From NCBI GenBank assembly GCA_031286245.1, contig JAITUO010000201.1, positions 1-8,803 of the forward strand: DNA of 8,803 nt. Direction: 5' to 3'. Both the position numbers and the translations under genes were made by a program. This DNA comes from Coriobacteriales bacterium. Lineage in GTDB: Bacteria > Actinomycetota > Coriobacteriia > Coriobacteriales > UBA8131. This document shows positions 6,563-8,803 of the stretch, piece after piece. The notes below the pieces were generated by a model, which saw only the letters and a program-made list of their open reading frames with translations, had not been told where the DNA came from and did not search any database. Position 1 is the first letter of the stretch. Every line of letters begins with the position of its first letter.

Positions 6563-6742
6563 TTACTTGTCAAGGTGACTGCTGATTAATTCCTTGCCAT
6601 TTCTTGATTCAATTGTCACGCACTCGCAAGCTTTCAAACTGAAAGCTGTCGAGCCGATCACGATGGCTAATGCTCCAACCAGCAGCATTCTCCTACCCAT
6701 TTTCGAAATAGGATTTGCTGGTTTGTGCTCATCAGGCAACAT
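6563..6742 (-). CDS. Small single-pass membrane or exported protein, unknown
   Basis: A 59-residue minus-strand ORF, not recognised. Its N-terminal 14 residues are polar (LPDEHKPANPISK). Then MGRRMLLVGALAIVIGSTAFS forms a basic-hydrophobic membrane or signal segment, followed by KACEC and a polar tail ending in HLDK. The Arg pair before the hydrophobic run recalls a Tat-like signal, and LKAC is a poor lipobox. The ATG at 6742 follows AAGGAG (complement of 6746-6751) by only 3 nt; the next codon, TTG, would have a 6-nt spacer. A TTG at 6778 would add 12 residues but lies inside a hairpin. The ORF converges on pcrA with 10 nt between stops. Probably a real small gene, with moderate doubt. Confidence 0.45.
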   Translation of the reverse strand: MLPDEHKPANPISKMGRRMLLVGALAIVIGSTAFSLKACECVTIESRNGKELISSHLDK

Positions 6743-6757
6743 GCACTCCTTACATGA

Positions 6758-6783
6758 ACAGATTGCTTGACTAAGCAATCTGT
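6758..6783. repeat. Perfect 11-bp hairpin/dyad upstream of the small membrane ORF
   Basis: ACAGATTGCTT (6758-6768), a 4-nt loop GACT, and AAGCAATCTGT (6773-6783) form a perfect dyad. On the minus strand it ends 6 nt before the AAGGAG of the ORF at 6742. No T-run follows on either strand, so it is not a standard terminator. It could be an operator or an RNA hairpin controlling translation or stability of the small ORF. Confidence 0.6.
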
Positions 6784-6808
6784 CGATTAATTGTTCAGCA
6801 ATTGAATT

Positions 6809-6952
6809 TTAAGCACGCTGAGTGATGAAATAATCAGCCTGTAAGGTTGAAAGATAGGCTAAAAATACTAATCCAGTAAGCATGACACCAAGGTTGAAGT
6901 TGACCCAGGCCAAAAGCCAAATTGTTAATACAAAAGCTCTGGTTATCGTCAT
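6809..6952 (-). CDS. Possible 47-residue hydrophobic membrane peptide
   Basis: ATG at 6952 (minus) opens MTITRAFVLTIWLLAWVNF, continuing with NLGVMLTGLVFLAYLSTLQ and ending DYFITQRA before TAA. One long or two short membrane helices are likely, flanked by a charged start and a polar tail. The frame stays open a further 10 codons upstream to a TAG, with no standard start there. There is no recognisable Shine-Dalgarno before the ATG, which lowers confidence. It lies 66 nt upstream of the other small minus-strand ORF and could share a transcript with it. Not recognised; a small holin-like or toxin-like peptide, or the remnant of a larger membrane protein, are possibilities only by appearance. 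Confidence 0.3.
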   Translation of the reverse strand: MTITRAFVLTIWLLAWVNFNLGVMLTGLVFLAYLSTLQADYFITQRA

Positions 6953-7108
6953 CGAATAGAGTGGTGAATAGATGATGTATTGCTAAAAGAAGCTAATTAG
7001 TCGAATTGGTTAACAGATTAGGCAAGCACCAGGCTTGAATCAAGTGTCAATCACGACTATTCCGCAGTTTAACCGCAGTGTATTACGCAACAAAAGCCGT
7101 TTTTGCGC
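6953..7108. other. Intergenic region upstream of rpsA, nothing definite
   Basis: No gene, tRNA or terminator was recognised here. Small patterns include the near-palindrome CTTGAATCAAG (7034-7044) and a direct repeat CCGCAGT at 7062-7068 and 7073-7079, 11 nt apart, upstream of the rpsA promoter. On the minus strand, TTGATT, a 17-nt spacer and TAATCT form a poor promoter candidate for the small ORFs. Confidence 0.4.
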
Positions 7109-7137
7109 TTGTAGAAACACCCGTTAAACCCTATACT
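7109..7137 (+). promoter_or_regulatory. Candidate rpsA promoter
   Basis: TTGTAG (7109-7114) and TATACT (7132-7137) are separated by 17 nt. The -10 is good and the -35 keeps only TTG. Transcription would begin near 7144, about 130 nt before the likely rpsA start, leaving room for the leader ORF at 7177. Confidence 0.4.
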
Positions 7138-7176
7138 TTATAAACCTTCGGCTAACAGGTGCGGAGGAGTAGAGTG

Positions 7177-7284
7177 TTGGCCCTGAGACATGTGAAACAG
7201 TACGTTTCTAAAAAACAAAAAGAGGACCGAGCTGGCAAACATGAAAGACGGGCCCTGTATTGGAAGGGGTCCACTGTTGAGTGA
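7177..7284 (+). CDS. 35-codon basic leader ORF overlapping the rpsA start
   Basis: GGAGGAG at 7163-7169, the strongest Shine-Dalgarno in the window, is followed after 7 nt by TTG at 7177 (a GTG at 7174 is also in frame). The frame runs 35 codons and stops at TGA 7282-7284, overlapping the proposed rpsA start at 7277 by 8 nt in another frame. The predicted peptide is rich in Lys, Arg and His (for example SKKQKEDRAGKHERR) with a single Trp, and has no membrane segment. I do not recognise it. Position and overlap suggest a leader peptide coupling or regulating S1 synthesis. Alternatively GGAGGAG is a remnant or standby ribosome site and the frame is chance. Confidence 0.4.
   Translation: MALRHVKQYVSKKQKEDRAGKHERRALYWKGSTVE
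7264..7269 (+). promoter_or_regulatory. Ribosome binding site deciding the rpsA start
   Basis: AAGGGG lies 7 nt before TTG 7277. It favours that start over the in-frame ATG at 7241, whose best site (AGAGGA, 7221-7226) is 14 nt away. The site also falls in the loop of a possible GGGCC/GGTCC hairpin (7250-7254 with 7268-7272, one G-U pair) that could mask it. Confidence 0.5.
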
Positions 7285-8803
7285 GATCAAGAACACATCG
7301 ATAATCACCTTTGAGGATGTCGATGAGGTCCAGTTGAACGAGATGATCGATGCTACCATTACGGAGTTCGATGAGGGAGGACTTGTCACTGGTACGGTGG
7401 TAAAGATCGAGCACGATGAGGTTTTGCTAGACATCGGATATAAATCCGAAGGTGTCATTCCAGCTCGTGAGTTATCAATCCGTAAAGATGTCAATCCAGA
7501 CGAGATCGTATCGGTCGGCGATGAGATCGAAGCTTTAGTCCTGATTAAGGAGGATAAGGACGGGCGGCTGATCCTCTCGAAGCGTCGTGCCGAATACGAG
7601 CGTGCTTGGATCGATATCGAGACCAAGTTCAATGCTGGGGAGAATGTAATCGGCGAGGTTATCGAAGTCGTCAAAGGCGGCTTGATCATCGACATCGGGT
7701 TGCGTGGCTTTCTACCAGCCTCTCTGGTCGATCTGCGCCGTGTTAAGGATCTGGAGTCATTCACTGGCACTCAGTTGGAAGCACGTGTCATCGAAATGGA
7801 TCGCCACCGTAACAATGTCGTACTGTCTCGCCGAGTAGTCCTTGAGGAAGGACGCAAATCTGAGCGCAACGAGATCCTGGAAAAACTGACTCCAGGCATG
7901 CGCTTGAAAGGCGCTGTCTCCTCGATAGTTGACTTTGGTGCCTTTGTTGACCTCGGAGGAATTGATGGCCTGGTGCACATCAGTGAGTTGAGCTGGAGCC
8001 ATGTCACTCATCCGTCCGAAGTCGTCAAGGTCGGCGATGAGGTTGACGTTGAGGTATTGGATGTCGATTTGACCCGCGAGCGGATCTCGCTCGGTCTCAA
8101 GCAGACCACCGAGGATCCCTGGCGACAACTGGTGCGTAGTTTCCCGATCGGTACTATCCTTGAGGGCAAGGTCACAAAACTGGTCAGCTTTGGCGCTTTC
8201 GTGGAGCTCGGTGACAACGTCGAAGGCCTGGTGCACATCTCTGAGATGGCAACCCGCCACATCGAGTCTCCTGCGCAAGTAGTACATGTTGGTGACACAG
8301 TACAGGTCAAAGTCCAAGACATCGATGCCGAGCGTCGTCGGATTTCCCTTTCGATGAAAGCTGCTGCAGAGACATTGGGCATCGAGATCGAGGTCGCTGA
8401 ACCAGATCCCAGCATGATCAAAGCCAAGCCCAAATCCCGCAAGGACAAGGCTGCTGAAGACAAGGCTGGCGATGCTGCTTCAAGTGAAACCGCAGAAGAA
8501 AAGGATGCAACAGAGGGTACTGAAGCAACAGAGGTTACTGAGGCAATTGAGGTTGCTGAGGCAACAGAGGGAGATACTGAACCAGCAGTGGTGGAGGAGT
8601 CTGTTGAAGCCGTTGAGGAGACGGCAGAAGCAGATACTACTGAGGTAGATGCGGATCAAGAATCTGTGGATAAACCCGCTGAGGATACTTCCGAGCAAGC
8701 AGCAGTTGAAGATGTCGAAGAAGTGGCTGCTACAGTAGATCAGGTTGATGACACACTTACAGAGGAGGCAACAGTTGATCAGGCAGCTTCTGAGGAAACA
8801 GCC
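7277..8803 (+). CDS. rpsA: 30S ribosomal protein S1, C-terminus beyond window
   Basis: An RNA-binding protein of the small ribosomal subunit that helps place mRNA at the start codon. Numbered from TTG 7277, four S1 (OB-fold) domains lie at about 33-103, 120-186, 207-276 and 292-362; the third and fourth contain near-identical FGAFV...GLVHISE cores. The opening segment (MSEIKNTS...ITFEDVDE) and linkers such as LRGFLPASLVDLRRV match actinobacterial S1 as remembered. After residue ~365 a short Lys-rich linker (KAKPKSRKDK) leads into more than 110 residues of Glu/Ala/Thr/Val-rich acidic tail, still open at the window end (509 codons visible). ATG at 7241 would add 12 residues. The tail is presumably disordered. 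Many antisense ORFs across this gene are codon-bias shadows. Confidence 0.95.
   Translation, partial: MSEIKNTSIITFEDVDEVQLNEMIDATITEFDEGGLVTGTVVKIEHDEVLLDIGYKSEGVIPARELSIRKDVNPDEIVSVGDEIEALVLIKEDKDGRLILSKRRAEYERAWIDIETKFNAGENVIGEVIEVVKGGLIIDIGLRGFLPASLVDLRRVKDLESFTGTQLEARVIEMDRHRNNVVLSRRVVLEEGRKSERNEILEKLTPGMRLKGAVSSIVDFGAFVDLGGIDGLVHISELSWSHVTHPSEVVKVGDEVDVEVLDVDLTRERISLGLKQTTEDPWRQLVRSFPIGTILEGKVTKLVSFGAFVELGDNVEGLVHISEMATRHIESPAQVVHVGDTVQVKVQDIDAERRRISLSMKAAAETLGIEIEVAEPDPSMIKAKPKSRKDKAAEDKAGDAASSETAEEKDATEGTEATEVTEAIEVAEATEGDTEPAVVEESVEAVEETAEADTTEVDADQESVDKPAEDTSEQAAVEDVEEVAATVDQVDDTLTEEATVDQAASEETA
8507..8581 (+). repeat. 18-bp coding minisatellite in the rpsA acidic tail
   Basis: Four tandem units begin at 8507, 8525, 8543 and 8561, based on GCAACAGAGGTTACTGAG. 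They encode ATEGTE, ATEVTE, AIEVAE and ATEGDTE; the last unit is 21 nt. The repeats preserve the reading frame and suggest that the acidic tail grows and shrinks by slippage or unequal recombination. Confidence 0.8.

Noticed and set aside
6558..6769. Near-identical 12-mers ACAGATTACTTG and ACAGATTGCTTG exactly 200 nt apart
   Set aside because: They flank the small ORF like insertion borders, but 11 of 12 matches with no other repeat structure is too little to support an element.
7138..7770. 210-codon minus-strand ORF opposite rpsA, with others to 8698
   Set aside because: Low-complexity Ser/Thr/Arg-rich translations that mirror the codon bias of rpsA; no start signals or domain features.
8665..8673. 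TGTGGATAA, an exact DnaA box on the minus strand
   Set aside because: A single site inside the rpsA tail coding SVDK, with no A+T-rich unwinding region or cluster; no support for an origin here.

Overview
The window looks like chromosomal DNA from an Actinomycetota-type bacterium, possibly of class Coriobacteriia. The best evidence is the ribosomal protein S1 at the right end. Its four S1 domains match the actinobacterial form as I remember it, and it carries a long acidic tail. The actinobacterial-length PcrA/UvrD1-type helicase and the adjacent B12-binding radical SAM/DUF2344 pair fit but are not specific. Strong AGGAG-type ribosome binding sites and GTG/TTG starts fit too. This assignment is from memory of protein families; no search was run.

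Left block (4-3419, all +): a B12-binding radical SAM protein (TIGR03960-like) overlaps its usual partner, a DUF2344/TIGR03936 protein. After a 122-nt gap with two palindromes and a TATAAT box come a small three-cysteine protein (DUF6951-like) and rlmH, the 23S rRNA pseudouridine-1915 methyltransferase. rlmH has no standard start codon in frame. The best-placed codon is TTA, 9 nt after a good Shine-Dalgarno sequence.

Middle (3420-4188): about 770 nt of A+T-rich DNA without a convincing gene. It holds a weak terminator after rlmH, a 157-bp element bounded by an 18-bp perfect inverted repeat, and then a good promoter with an unusual leader for pcrA. In that leader the ribosome binding site, start codon and first 12 codons of pcrA are tandemly duplicated (54-bp unit). 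The upstream copy makes a 16-codon mini-ORF that ends 3 nt before the pcrA start. Each copy carries a consensus DnaA box.

Right half: pcrA (4189-6552) is complete with all helicase motifs. Opposite it, on the minus strand, lie two small putative membrane-protein ORFs (6563-6742 and 6809-6952) separated by a perfect 11-bp-stem hairpin. Then comes rpsA, cut by the window end. A 35-codon, strongly basic leader ORF with a GGAGGAG ribosome binding site ends 8 nt inside the likely rpsA start, which suggests translational coupling.

The conserved genes serve RNA modification and translation (rlmH, rpsA) and DNA repair (pcrA). The radical SAM pair has no firm role. The most unusual features are the translation-initiation regions: the non-canonical rlmH start, the duplicated pcrA start and the rpsA leader ORF.
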